From: Pollenia angustigena
Lineage: Eukaryota > Arthropoda > Insecta > Diptera > Polleniidae
Assembly: GCA_930367215.1 (NCBI GenBank)
Contig: OV884057.1
Span: forward strand, 109,455,284-109,519,283
Direction of reading: 5' to 3'
DNA: 64,000 bases
In this document: positions 1-11,458 of the stretch, piece by piece
Layout of the letters: each line of letters begins with the position of its first letter
Position numbering within the stretch: position 1 is the first letter of the stretch
The notes under the pieces: model-generated
The model's input: only the letters and a program-made list of their open reading frames with translations
What the model was told of the DNA's origin: nothing
Databases searched by the model: none
Made by a program: the position numbers and the translations under genes

Positions 1-747
1 TGTTTTAGGAATTGGCTTACCTTTCTCATTGTTATTGTTGTACTGCTTGGAATTTGATTTTATAGCACTTACTGATGTTTGGGAGTTGTTTCCTATCATC
101 GCTGTATCATGCTTCAAATTCATCAACCGTTGAGCATTTGTTACAAGCTTGTTGATAGTTTGCCTTGAATCATCCTCTAGAGCTGATAAACATCTCATGC
201 GAACCTCGGAATCTGTGTGAGCTTGTAGACCACAAACAAAAATTAAGCATTTGAATTCATCAGAACTCATCTCTGATAACTTAAAATTTTCACATGATTC
301 GTTGACCCGGGCTGCATATGTACCCAAATCTTCTTGTGGCATTTTTACAGTTTGAAGGCATTTGTACCGTGTACTGAAGAGTGATTGTTGTAACCCAAAC
401 ATGTCTTTAAGAATCATAATTGTTTCCTTAAATGAGACATCCCTTGGATTTTTAGGCAGAATGTATGCTGCATATTTGCCATATGCGACTGTATTTAGCT
501 TCCGCATTAGTAATCTTACACGAGCAGCATCTTCCAATTGTCGTCCTTCCACCAGAAAAATGTCTTCATAACGGGCATACCATGTGCTTAATGTTGTGGC
601 ATTTGTTTGATCAAAGCAAAATTCCCATATGCTGTTTGATAATTTTCCCACAACGTCATCTTGATGAATTGTTGCTCCTTGTGTTAAACTTGCAAGGAGT
701 TTGCCATGTAACTCCAATAGTTCTGTAATTTTTGCGTCTTGAGCCAT
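1..747 (-). CDS. Ty3-type retrotransposon gag, N-terminal part (cut by window edge)
   Basis: An open minus-strand frame starts at ATG 747-745 and stays open to base 1, about 249 codons. The protein starts MAQDAK, has a W-Y-x-R-Y-E-D block and later an ILP-K-P-R-D block. These match the gag region of insect K02A2.6-like Ty3 polyproteins (the DUF7083-type capsid region). Gag packages element RNA in cytoplasmic particles. A short LTR sits just upstream at 764-883, with TGCGACGAG between, where a primer binding site would be. No stop is seen, so this part could be intact. The zinc knuckle, protease and RT would lie left of the window. Family assignment comes from residue patterns only. Confidence 0.75.
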   Translation of the reverse strand, partial: MAQDAKITELLELHGKLLASLTQGATIHQDDVVGKLSNSIWEFCFDQTNATTLSTWYARYEDIFLVEGRQLEDAARVRLLMRKLNTVAYGKYAAYILPKNPRDVSFKETIMILKDMFGLQQSLFSTRYKCLQTVKMPQEDLGTYAARVNESCENFKLSEMSSDEFKCLIFVCGLQAHTDSEVRMRCLSALEDDSRQTINKLVTNAQRLMNLKHDTAMIGNNSQTSVSAIKSNSKQYNNNNEKGKPIPKT

Positions 748-763
748 ATTCTCGTCGCAAATT

Positions 764-883
764 TGTTGGGGTTTTAATGATGATTAAAACACAAGGTTAT
801 TCTTTCAAACTCTAAAAATGTATTTTAGTAGTGCTGCCAGATACCTAGTAAAAACAGTGTTGTCAATACTTGGCACTACAACA
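764..883 (-). repeat. Short LTR of the Ty3-type element (5' LTR, minus strand)
   Basis: The 120-bp block starts TGTTG and ends CAACA on the plus strand, a perfect 5-bp inverted pair, as retroviral-type LTRs have. It lies 16 bp upstream of the gag start codon. The partner LTR is outside the window, so the boundaries rest on the TG/CA ends and position. Confidence 0.55.
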
Positions 884-937
884 GATAATATTTCTTGTTA
901 GATTAAAAAGATAGAAAAAATACCTTAAGGAGCATAT

Positions 938-1497
938 AGACGACATGTTTTTGTCATCTGACATGTCAAATTTCCCACTGCAAAACACATACATGTCGTG
1001 TGTTACCTTTTTAACTTTGCTACTGTAAAAGTCAGACGCAAAGTCATCTGACAAAATTTCAATTAGAGCGTGCTCTATTTTCTTCTGACAAACCATCTGA
1101 CATCAGAAATCTATGCCGGGAAGAAACTGACAGCGGCGTCAACTATTGACGGAATCATTAGCCGGCTGAAGTTAATATTTTACAATACCAAGATATGTAT
1201 TCTCATCTCACCATTGAATAGAATTTATGTAAATATATACATAAAAACCGTTTAATTATAAAATTCTAAATTGGTATCTAATTTTTCGTGGCGGCAGCAA
1301 GCTATTTTGAAACCGAGAACTACTTTGGTTTCTGCAATAACAATGCGAAAAAAAACAGAGACAATGTCAGAAGCAAATTACATGTACGTTTGTGACCGAA
1401 TATTATAAACCTTATGTAAAACAGCAATTTTGACAGACATGAACAATTACATGTGACTTGAAAATTTGACATATCAGATGACAAATACATGTCGTGT
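938..1497. mobile_element. MITE with about 34-bp inverted ends
   Basis: Bases 940-973 (start ACGACATG, containing GTCATCTGACATGTCAAATT) reappear inverted at 1462-1495 with about two mismatches. The roughly 550 bp between has no coding potential. CATCTGACA recurs at 954, 1042 and 1091. No clear target-site duplication was found, so the superfamily is unknown. Confidence 0.6.
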
Positions 1498-1515
1498 ACG
1501 GGCGCCTTTACGTAC

Positions 1516-2206
1516 GAGTGCTGGGAAACTGTCGATAGTTTTTAACTATAGAAAATATCGATAGGAAAAATATCAATATCGATTTTATTATTATTTAAAA
1601 TACAGCTATGAAGACATGTTACAACAGCTTTACACACACAGTTTTTTGCCGCAAGTTTTCACTTATTATTAATTCGCGCAGAATTACAGCAATGAATACA
1701 AACAACAAAAATGGCAGGTGGTATGAATTGCTTAGCTGTGCTTTTTTACTACTAATTTAAGGCCTTTATGCCGAAATTTTTATATGTTTACATAAATACT
1801 GTAATGTCAGATAGTTTTATGATGTTGTAAAAAAATCCAACAAAAATGCAATTGCAATTGCGAGCATAGGATAAAACAATGAAAGACCATTAGAGGAAAA
1901 TTCCGCTATATCGATTACCTTTTGGGTTGAGAATCAGATCCAATTTAGAACATTATCTAAAGTTGCAATAAAATATCTTATAGTCCTGTTACTTTGGTTC
2001 CATCAGAAAGGTGCTTATCAGTATCACAATTTTTAAAAACTGTCATCTAAAATAACGTGCGTACATAGATACATACGTCTCATACGTTAATAAAGTTATA
2101 AAAACAACGAAATTTAGCCTGATAAAAAACTAGTTAAAGTTTTCCTACTTGAGTACAAACATTCAGTCGATAGTAATATCGATATATCAATAGTGAAATC
2201 TGAACT
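1516..2206 (-). mobile_element. TATCGATA-rich hAT MITE, copy A (one end lost)
   Basis: This block is the reverse complement of the intact copy at 3022-3729, matching over almost its full length. Its left end reads GAGTGCTGGGAAAC followed by CGATA motifs. Homology stops near 2206, just before a LINE fragment starts, so the second terminus is missing. Confidence 0.75.
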
Positions 2207-2209
2207 AAA

Positions 2210-2501
2210 TATTTTAATTGTTGGAGATCGGCTAGCCTTGACCGGATGCGATGTTTAGGTATTTACATTGACGATCGTCTTATTTTTGATAAGCATGTTG
2301 ATGTTATTTGTTGCAGGGTCTCTGCAATTTTGAGAAGAATTTACTCAAACAATATTTATTTACCATTTCACATAAAGTATAAATTGGCTTACGGACTTTT
2401 AATGCCGCATATTTTGTATGGGCTTGAAGTTGTATCTGGCTATCTGGCTCTCGTTACAGCTATATTGAATCGTATTGTGAATACTATTGTGCGATATACG
2501 T
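2210..2501 (+). pseudogene. LINE reverse transcriptase, thumb region (left piece)
   Basis: A frame from 2246 encodes LGIYIDDRL, then a stretch ending PHILYGLEVVSG and VRYTF. This is the typical fingers-to-thumb junction of Jockey/I-group LINE reverse transcriptases. Upstream bases continue the homology in another frame, so there is a frameshift near 2240. The reading stops at a 5-6 bp direct repeat (TACGT, 2497-2501) and resumes at about 7400, after the gypsy insertion. The LINE is 5'-truncated, as is usual for target-primed reverse transcription. Confidence 0.7.
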
Positions 2502-2541
2502 TTAGTTACGTTGTAAACAATTAAACAATTAACTTTATAAT

Positions 2542-5500
2542 TCAAATTGTTTTTGGTTGTACGACTTCATGTGAAGCATTGGTCAGGGGGGTGTCATCTG
2601 TTGGTGCAATATTTTTAGCTGTTTGTTGATTCTTGTTGGGGGCAATCGCCTTTGGTACGTTACTATCAGGTAATGCAACAGGAACCGATGAATCGTCGTT
2701 AACCATAAATGCTGGCTTCAGCCGATCTATGTATATTGATATTATTCTGGCGTCCTCGGATCAGTATTGTGAAAAATTTACTCGAGCGATTTGTGACTAA
2801 ATACGGTCCATCATAAGGATGAGTAACAGATGGTCCTAACAAAAACGTGTGTTGCACTTTGAAGATCTTTGGAGATGAATATTCGAGGCGTTGAATGATG
2901 AGCCGTGTCGGTTTGTTTAAGATTTTGCATAGCCGTTCAAAAGTCGTTCACGAAGTCACTATTTGAAACAGGAGCCCTTGTTGGTTGGAAAAACTCTCCC
3001 GGTACAGTTAATGTTGCGCCGTAGTGCTGGGATACTATCGATATTTTCTACTATCGATATTTATCGATAGTTCAGATTTCACTATCGATATATCGATATT
3101 ACTATCGACTGAATGTTTGTACTTATGCAGGAAAACTTTAATTATTTTTTTATAAGGCTACAGTCCGTTGTTTTCATCACTTTATTGAATGTATGAGACG
3201 TACTATGTATATACGAACGTTATTTTAGATGGCAGTTTTATAAAAATTGATAAGTACCTTTCTGAAGGAACAGGGACTATAAGATATTCCATTGCAACTT
3301 TAAAAAATTGTCTAAATTCTAAACCCAAAAAGGTAATCAATCTAGCGGACTTATCCTTTAATGGTCGTTCATTGTTTTGTCCTATGCTTGCAATTGCATT
3401 TGGATTTGCATTTTTTTACAACTTTACAAAAAAATTTGAAATTTCAGTCCCTATATAAACATGTACACATTTCGACTTACAGGCCTTTAATTAGCAGTAA
3501 AAAGCACTGTTAAGCAATTAATACCACTTGCCATTCTTGTTGTTTGTATTATTTGCTGTAATTCAGCGCGAATTAATAATGGCAAGCAAAAATTGTGTGT
3601 GTATAGCTGCTGTAAGATGTCTTCATAGCTGTATTTTGAATAATAAAAATATCGATATTTATATATTTCCTATCGATATTTTCGATATTTTAAGACTATC
3701 GATAGTCTATCGATAGTTTCCCAGCACTATTGTGCCGTATACTAAATCAGCAGGAGAAGCATCGATATCTGGCTTATACGCAACTCAAAGTTCTAATAGA
3801 ATTATTGGTAAATAATGCACCCACTTAGCCGGATTGTGGCACAATATGGCAGCTTTAAACGTTCGATGCCACCTTTCAATAATACCGTTTGATTGCGGGT
3901 GGTATGGTGTTGTTTTAAGGTGCGTTGCTCCAATTGTATTAATAAGTTTCGCAAAAATAGCAGATTCAAATTGTCGGCCACGGTCTGATGTTATTTGTGA
4001 TGGGACGCCGAACCTCGAAATCCATTGAGAAAGCAAGGCTTTAACAATTGTTTCCGCTGACATATCCGGTATCGGAACTGCCTCAGGCCAACGTGTAAAA
4101 CGGTCAACAATTGTTAGACAGCATCTTTGACGGGAAGGGGCCTACAATGTCAATATTTATATGTGCGAAACGTTCTTTAGGCGGCTCATATTTAGCAGGT
4201 GTAGATCGTGTATGTCGTTGAATTTTGGACCTCTGACACTGTAAACAGTTTCGTACAAATAACGCAGTATCTTTTCTGATTCCAGGCCAACAAAATCTGC
4301 TCGTTATCAATTTAGTGGTGGCACGAACGCCAGGATGTGACAAGTCATGAATTTTTGAAAGGATTTGCTGTCGGAATTCTAATGGAATGTATAGACGTAT
4401 ACGTGTCGTCATTGTGTCACACGCAAGTTGATCCTCAAAATCTGGAATCGAAAACAATTTGAGCTTTAATGAATTTTGTTGCGTACCCTGGTGTTGAATC
4501 ATTTGTTGAAGTTGTTCATCGGCTTTTTGAGAGGCTGCTATTCGTGCGTAGTCCACGACGGTGTTGAACGAATTTATGCGGGAAAGTGCATCTGCTGTAG
4601 CGTTTTGCAAGCCGGGCATATGGCGGATGTCGGTGGAGAATTGACTGATAAAGTCCAGCTTACGTATTCTTCTCGGCGAAGCTTTATCAAGCTTTTGCTG
4701 GAAGGCAAAAATTAGTGGTCGGTAACAATATAACATTTGCGCCCTTCAATCCTGTATCGAAAATGGTCAACGGCTTGGTATATAGCGGTGAGCTCTCGGT
4801 CATATGTTGAATATTTCCGTTGAGCATTCGTTAATTTTTTCGAATAGAAAGCTAATGGTTGGAGTGTATCGTCGATCTTCTGATGTTAAGCTGCGCCTAC
4901 AGCTGTATCGGAAGCATCTGTGTGAATTACGAGTTCAGCTTCAGGAGCAGGATGTGATAGGAGTGTTACCTTAGCTAGTTCGTCCTTACATCGCTTGAAG
5001 GCAGCTTCGGCCTCGGGATTCCATATCAAGGGCGATCGATCATTTTTTTTATTGCCCGTTATTAACTCTTGTAATAGCATTTGATAAGAGGCTGCCTGTG
5101 GCAAAAATTTCCTATAAAAATTTATCATTGCGATAAATCTTTTCAACTCCTGGGCTACTTTTGGTTTCGGAAAATGTTGAATAGCAGAGATGCCCAAGAA
5201 ATTTTATTTCGCTTTTCCGAACTTACATTTCTTTAAGTTAATGGCCAGATTATTTTCTTGGAGACGACGAAAAACTTCCATAAGATCGTGACGATGTTGT
5301 TCGAGAGAAAATGATGCTACACAAATGTCGTCAATGTAGGGAAAGACAAAGGGCAGACCACGTAAAACTTCATCGATTAGTCTCTGAAACGTCTGAGCGG
5401 CATTGCATAGCCCAAACGTCATAAAGTTAAATTCGTATAAACCGAACGGCGTACTAATAGCTGTTTTTGAGACATCGGGATGGATAGGGACTTGATGGAA

Positions 5501-6308
5501 GGCCTTTTGAAGGTCAATTTTTGAAAATACTTTCTTACCTCTTAAATTTGAAGTAAAATCCGATAAAAACGGAAGGGGGTACCTGTCGGGCAGCGTTTGT
5601 GCGTTCAAAGCACGGTAGTCCCCGCATGGTCTCCATGTCCCGTCACTTTTTTTGACTAGGGGTAGTGGACTAGACCAGTTACTCTTGGATGATCGACAGA
5701 TGCCAGATTTCATTAGGAATTCGAATTCGGTTTTGGCAGCGGCTAACTTCTCAGGTGAAAATCTTCGAGGACGGCAGAAGACGGGTTGGCCAGTTGTTTC
5801 GATTTTGTGAGAAATTGTAGATGTTGTTTTTGAGCCATATGGTGAAAGTTTTGTTATGCTGGAAAACTGCGAAATGACGTCGCTGAAAGGATTGTTTGAA
5901 TCAAAAGTTTTAATGGCGGCTGTGATGTTCTTAAATGTCGGTTTGATCCGTGCCACTAGCCCTGAGGCGTTGTCAATAAGACGGTTGCGTCGTAAATCTA
6001 TAGGTAAATCAAAATGCTTGACGAAATCAGAGCCGATGATTGGCGACGTTACATCCGCAACCACAAAGGGCCAAACAAAATCACGATGAAGGCCAAGGTC
6101 AAGCTTAATACACTTTTCCCCTATTACTTTGATAGGAGAACCGTTGGCGGCATATAAAGCGGTGCCAGTATGGCGGACATCTTGTGATCGTGAGGACAAG
6201 GGCAGGACGCAAACATCAGCTCCACTATCTATAAGAAAGTTTTTGTTTGAATATTTATCTTTTACCTGCAGGCGAAATATCTGACAGCTGGTGGAGGGGA
6301 TTTCGCCT
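2542..6308 (-). pseudogene. Gypsy pol: protease, RT, RNase H and integrase remnants
   Basis: Order along the minus strand: protease with IDSGAD near 6215; RT (5204-6190) with the FPYIDDI catalytic block near 5330; RNase H (4740-5197) with VIHTDASD; integrase zinc finger ending NCLQC near 4245; integrase core with TSDRGRQFE near 3980 and the glutamate in GIIERWHR; and a C-terminal tail ending at stop 2542. Breaks are visible: a TAA and a missing block at 5197-5204, a stop after VGAA at 4886, a 5-base loss near 4737, a frameshift near 4104, the MITE at 3022-3729, and tail frameshifts. Gag stops at 6332 and the protease is in another frame, a normal layout for such elements. Not functional. Confidence 0.85.
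3022..3729. mobile_element. TATCGATA-rich hAT MITE, copy B (complete)
   Basis: The 708-bp element begins TAGTGCTGGGA and ends in its reverse complement. It is flanked by 8-bp duplications TTGCGCCG (3014-3021) and TTGTGCCG (3730-3737) with one mismatch. Eight-bp duplications and TAGTG/CAGTG ends are hAT hallmarks. The ends carry exact TATCGATA palindromes: five in about 3032-3110 and four in about 3648-3716. No transposase is present. It interrupts the gypsy integrase, which reads on both sides. Confidence 0.88.
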
Positions 6309-6331
6309 CCCTCCTACACCGAATTGACGAG

Positions 6332-7234
6332 TCAATCAAAAGATGAAGAAGAAAGTTCCGTATTCACACGGCGGCTCTTATGTTTGCAAGGACTTCGGCT
6401 TCTTTGAGCGTTCCGGCCATATTTTGTATGGTACCAACACTCATGACCAGACGCGTTAGGGTTGTAAGCTGGACGACCTTTCGAACGGTTGCGTTGAGTT
6501 GTACGATCCCGTGATCGTGACCCTGTTGACAAATTCTCGAACTTTTTAGTCAGCTCGACAACGGCAGCTCGCAGATCGTTGATTTCAGTTGACGGCTGTG
6601 CACGAACTCTTTGAATTTGACTTGGCGTCATAGCATCCACGACTGAATCGGCAATTTTTGTAAATTCAGATGGGGGGCCTGATGAGGCTGCAACGACAGG
6701 TTGTGCCATCTCGGGCAGGCGTTTCGTCCAAAGACCCTTTAAAGCTGCGTCTCCCAGTGTGTTACCAGCGACACGTTTCATTTCAAAATATAGTTCCGAA
6801 GGTTTTTTATCCCCGAGTGGAAGTTCAGACAAAAGACGGTTAAGTCGGCGTTGCTCGCTGTCGGCGAAATGTTCTATGATTTTGGTTTTCACGTATTCAT
6901 ATCTGTCCGACTGTGGAAGTGTGGCTATTACGTCCGACAATTGAGCTATAATGCTGGGGTCTAAAGCTGCCAAAATTGTAGCCGTCATTTATCTGTCTGC
7001 CGTTATACCAGATGCCATGAACCAAAAGTCCATGGTTGTAAACCATGCTTCAATGTTGCAACTTGTCATCTGTGGCACTGGCAATCTGGCATAAACGACA
7101 GAAACGTTGGCAGATGCATGGGAAAACCCACTGCCGTTGGAGGTTTCGTTAGTGTTTACAGTGTTTCGCTGGTTTTCATGGGACATCTCGGAAGAACACG
7201 CTGTTGCTCGTTTTGCAGAAATATGGCGGCACAA
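6332..7234 (-). pseudogene. Gypsy gag remnant
   Basis: The minus-strand frame from 7234 reads through NIEAWFTTMDFWF and stops at 6989-6991. The same frame continues from 6988 (MTATILAALDP) to a stop at 6332. The product matches the small gag of insect Ty3 elements, with AALDP, LLSELPLGDKKPS and a basic RS-rich tail, but no canonical zinc knuckle (an HECWYH motif remains). The in-frame stop near codon 82 splits the protein. The true start may be the later ATG of MSHENQ. Confidence 0.8.
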
Positions 7235-7399
7235 TGCGCTTTGTTAAAGAGTTTACAGTTTATAACTATTAATAAAGATATTGAAAAAAGGAAACACGTG
7301 TTCTATTAACAATGCCGGAAAAGAATGCTTGAGTTGTATAAACTTCATTAACTTTAGGTAACTATTATTTAAGTAATTGGTATCAACAGTGATGCCACA

Positions 7400-7772
7400 T
7401 ACGTATGGTGTTCGACGTCGAGCGCATATTTCTGGATATGTCAAACATTTTCTTGGTTGTACTTTTAAAAGATTTATATCTTTTTGAATTTATATTTATA
7501 TATTTATATATTTATATTTATATTTTGAAAACTGGACAACCTTCTCAACTTTGTTCAAGTTTTTCTTCACACATTCAACTAGGAACCCACAACTTATTAT
7601 ACCTAGAATTCGCTGTAGTTGTTTTGAACGGTCGTTTATAGTAAGAGTAGCTCGATGTTGGAATTATTTACCAGTGGACCTTCGTATATTCTCTCATTCA
7701 AATAACTCATTCCAATTAAAAATTATGTTACACTTTTCTGTTCTGTTGTTGGATATAACTTGGAACTATTTG
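7400..7772 (+). pseudogene. LINE reverse transcriptase C-terminus (right piece)
   Basis: The frame starting near 7402 reads YGVRRRAHISGYVKHFLG and continues, after a frameshift and an AT-rich slippage stretch (7490-7530), as NPQLIIPRIR, FERSFIVRVARCWNYLP and FSHSNNSF. These are the tail motifs of Jockey/I-group LINEs. It continues the piece at 2210-2501, with the gypsy element between. No poly-A tail was seen, so the 3' boundary is uncertain. Confidence 0.65.
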
Positions 7773-7789
7773 ATTGTCCAACCATTGAA

Positions 7790-8880
7790 AATGCTTCGTA
7801 ACATAACGCTCTGCATGTGATATAAAATTTCCCGTAGTTGAATGCATATTTTCAAAATTTCGGCAATAATATTAGCTTTTTCATAACTGTTATGAATTAC
7901 AGCGCCATCTTTTGTAAAATGACCGATTCTTGTTTGTTTGTCTTTAATTGTGAAAATGTGACCAGTTGCTGTTTCTGTCTTTATTAATGTAATACGTAGT
8001 AAACAAAGTCAGCTGTTCAAATATACACAATATTTGATTTCTTTCAGATGTAATATTACACCTTTGCAATTTTCTTCGATATTTATTTCTTTGACCTATT
8101 AAATACAAAGTAAGAAAAGATAGTTTATTTTGTCACACTTGTTTATCGCCCATTGGAATTGGCTTCGATGATTCTTGAAGAATATAAGTGATTTTACATA
8201 ATACAGCTTCTATATTTGTTTCAGTCAATATTGCATCCTGTAAGTTGTTATTTCTAATTTCATCTTCCACCCATTTACCTATTGCATTTCAGTTCGCTAG
8301 TATGTATAATGGGAATTGATAGTGCCATGAATTTCACACGTTATTGGAACATGGTCCGAGCTAAGTAGTTCTGGCATAGTTTGAATTTGTGAAATATGCA
8401 AAATTGAGTTCGAGAGTAGAATATCCACCGCGGATGATTGTGTATTAACTGTATTTTGACTAAACCGCGTAAAAGAGTTTGGAACATTAACGTAATACTG
8501 GGAGCTGATCTGATAGATGTAAAGACTATTTTCTGCTGAATTGTTCTGAACACAACCCCAACTTGAATGGTGGGCGTTAAATACGCCAAAAATTAAAAAT
8601 TCATTATGTAGTTAAATCAGTAATTTTGTCCAAGTAATCAATAAAGCTTGTCGTATATCTTGGGCAGTAAGCCGAAGTAAATCGAATTGGTTTATTATTT
8701 ATTTTCGTCATTATAGAAACGTTTTCGATTACGGTCGTTGTATATCTTTTAATTCGTTTATGTGGCACAGATCATTTAACACCTGAAAGAAAACCTCCAC
8801 CGCGTTCTGCTTGTAACTTTTTGTCGAATATCCATGTACTCCTTGTTTAAGGAACAGTGTGGGTTGTCAGCTCGATGATT
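7790..8880 (-). pseudogene. LINE endonuclease and linker remnant
   Basis: Minus-strand translation gives, in order: TSAYCPRYTTSFIDYL, FGVFNAHHSSWG, NSILHISQIQTMPELL then SDHVPIT, and after further breaks a linker with KDGAVIHNSYEKANIIAEIL. These are the core motifs of apurinic-type endonucleases of Jockey-like LINEs. The usual GDFNAHH has lost its aspartate (GVFNAHH), and several stops and frameshifts separate the blocks. It is opposite in strand to the RT fragment ending at 7772, so it is probably a separate insertion. Confidence 0.65.
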
Positions 8881-8893
8881 GATGTTTTTAAAA

Positions 8894-8898
<5 letters not shown>

Positions 8899-8925
<27 letters not shown>

Positions 8926-10083
8926 TGTTAGGACCAGCACTCAGGGGATGACCCCTACTAATGCATTGCATTGTGTTGGAACTAGGAAAATAGAATATGG
9001 GTAGGAGGATAGAGGGAGTAGTGTTTGTGAACATTCGATTTGAACGTAATCATGTTGTAAGTGAGAGGGAAGACTTCTGCAGGAAGGTTATTTCACATAC
9101 GAACAGTCCGGGGAAAAAACGAATTCTCTCTGTAATGCGTTGTACGATTCACCTGCCAATCGACCACATAAGGATTGGCTCTTGAGGAAAAACGTGTATT
9201 ACGAACAAATGTACGGGTTTCGGGAACCAGATCCCTGATTTCGTCGGAACCCATTGTAGTAACGATAAAACAGGCAAATACAACCCACATTGCGACGGTG
9301 CTCAAGGGAGTCAATAGAATTGGTTACCCTACTGTCACCAATGAGAACCCTCGCCCTCTCCTGCACGCGGTCGAGAAGCTCCAAAATAGACTGAAGCACC
9401 GGCCCACACATGAGAGTTGTATTCCATACGCGGTCGGATATAGGTGGTATAAATAGTAAGGAGATCAGATGGAGTGAAGTATATCCTACACCGTCTTAGA
9501 AAACCGAGGCACTTAAATGCTTCTTTCGACACCTTGAATATATGTTCAGTCCATCGGACATCACATTGTATCCTCATGCCCAGAACATCAAGAGATTCTG
9601 ATTCCTCAATAATTATACCACCCATATATACAGATGAGGCACTTTGGTTTGTCGCGCGTTTATGCGTCAGCACGCAACATTGGGTTTTACGGGCATTAAA
9701 ATCGACCCTATTTGCACGACCCCATTCCGAGACTATGTCAAGGTCTCGGCCAAGCGTATCAATAATATTCTGCCTCATAGCAACGACATCGGATGCGCTT
9801 GGTCTGCACTCGAATGAGTACGAATGGCAAAGGTTGCTGTCATCTGCAAAAGAGTAGATAGGGTTGGAAGTTTGACAAAGGAGGTCATTTAGAAAGATAA
9901 GAAAAAGAGTAGGAGAAAGAACGGAGCCTTGCGGTACACCTGAATGAATCTTGAACTCGTTTGACGAAACCCCATCTATAACAACTCGTATAACTCGATA
10001 TAAATCGAGAGAAATTATCACCGACACCAAACGCAGCAAGTTATGACAAGAGTGCACCATGCCATGCAGTTGTAGCATTTGTA
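8899..10083 (-). pseudogene. CR1/Jockey-group LINE, 5'-truncated, with poly-A tail
   Basis: The minus-strand frame 10078-9335 encodes the RT palm: GVPQGSVLSP, SFADDSN (catalytic FADD) and the thumb block YTTYIRPRMEYNSHVWAGAS. It continues frame-shifted as LLDRVQERARVLIGDS and SSRANPYVVDWQV. A TGG to TGA change gives a stop in the final W-NNLPAEVFPL motif near 9090. The oligo-T at about 8899-8923 is the poly-A tail of this minus-strand copy, so the 3' end is intact. Homology starts abruptly near 10083, a typical 5' truncation. Confidence 0.85.
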
Positions 10084-10596
10084 AATTACAGGGCCATTTA
10101 CAGTGTTTTTTTTTATATTTGGGGTTGTTTCATTATAGCTGTAAGGTTGTTGCAGCTATCTACAATGATTGGAGGAATTTTTATGACTTCCTATTTTTCC
10201 TCTTCATAATTACTTGGGTTTTCATCACTATCTTCCAGATAATAAATCAAATCTATTATTAGACTAGCAAACCCGGCGAACTCCGTTTCGCCACCAGATG
10301 GCTTCGTTTTATGTAACATTTCGTTTGGTGATTAAAAGATGAAGAAAAATTTTTTTTGTAGCTGACCCGACAGACGTTGTTCTGTCCCAATTAGAAAAAA
10401 TACTTGCGTTCGATTTTTAAAATCCGTTAAAAATAGGAAAAAATTATTTTTAAATTAAAATGTTGTTCATATACATATATATGATTTACATTTGATTTGA
10501 AAATACATATGTTTGTATATATATGCTGTGAATCTTATAGTATTCTATTTACATTTTAGTTGATAAGATCAATATTCAGGTAAACAGTAAAAAAAA

Positions 10597-11412
10597 CTAA
10601 AACTTATTCGGTTGCTTTGCTAGGATATCATAATTTTTTAATTGCAATGCTTTGTAAAATACAACATTTTTTGTTTGGTTGTCCGGTTTTTTGATTGTCA
10701 TTGCATATGCGAGACTTACTGGAAACTGACTGCAAGCGTTAAAATTGAATGCCATGTCGGTTGGAATCATTGGGATCCGAGGTATCAAAACATTTCTCCC
10801 TTGTACTTTCCTTTAAGCATTGTTGCTTCGATGACGTTTTTCATCAGTTTTTTTTACCGTAAGTCGGGTGCCATTACAAAGACGTGGTTGGTTTATATTT
10901 CGTAACATTATGATTACCGATCCAACTTTTAGTTTGAATTTATGAGGAGGTAATCCGGGTAATCCCAGAGAGTTCGATTGGATAGTTGACGACATCGTTC
11001 TGAGAAGTAATGGAATCTACCGATTTGTACGTCTCCAATTTGCCAGCGATTTCACTTTGAATCTTAAAATTCAGTTCGTCCACATCAACGTAGCTAATAT
11101 AGCACGTTCGCTCAACAAATCATGATTTCTGTAATTTTGTGTAATGTTTGAAAACACCTTTCAGATGAGTTAGGACTTTGATTCGGTGAACCGGCAGAAA
11201 TTGAAATATCCACCGGGATTTTGTCGTTTCCTATGTCCAGCAATTGTTTGGAAAATACGTCTCGAGATTGATTGTTTTGCAGCTCGACCCGCATTTTCAG
11301 AGTCAATTTGAGCTTCCTAACGTGTTTCCACAAAGCAGACGACTTCAAACATGCATTTAATTCATCGGCGGGCGTTGATCGTGGTATCACTGGAAGTGTT
11401 TGCCAAAAATCA
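10597..11412 (-). pseudogene. Helitron PIF1-type helicase, C-terminal remnant
   Basis: Three minus-strand blocks match the C-terminal half of the Helitron helicase: LLAGDFWQTLPVIPRSTPAD with LKLTLKMRVELQN (11112-11412), [19 protein letters not shown] and [16 protein letters not shown] (10813-10995), and PRIPMIPTDMAFNF with LAYAMTIKK (10597-10788). The Rep nuclease and Walker A region are missing, replaced upstream by a tandem repeat. Frameshifts separate the blocks. In intact elements the helicase unwinds donor DNA during rolling-circle transfer. Confidence 0.85.
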
Positions 11413-11458
11413 CCTGCCAACAAATCATCGTACCTCCAAATCGGCTTTGATTGTTTCG

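Larger units (their letters stand above)
2502..7399 (-). mobile_element. Degenerate Ty3/gypsy retrotransposon inserted in a LINE
   Basis: A minus-strand gag-pol spans nearly this whole interval. TACGT flanks it at 2497-2501 and 7400-7404, and the LINE reading frame resumes cleanly across the two points. A 5-bp duplication and a minus-sense start of TGTGGCATC fit a 5' LTR ending at 7399. The 3' LTR is almost gone: only about 40 bp separate the pol stop at 2542 from the junction. A hAT MITE lies inside the integrase region. The element cannot move by itself. Confidence 0.8.

Noticed and set aside
3189..3716. Short open frames inside the TATCGATA MITE
   Set aside because: Copy A does not preserve them, and they have no domain features; chance frames in AT-rich sequence.
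2246..8880. Single LINE with 5' inversion (twin priming)
   Set aside because: The inverted endonuclease piece lies downstream of the RT C-terminus, whereas 5' inversion would place it upstream.
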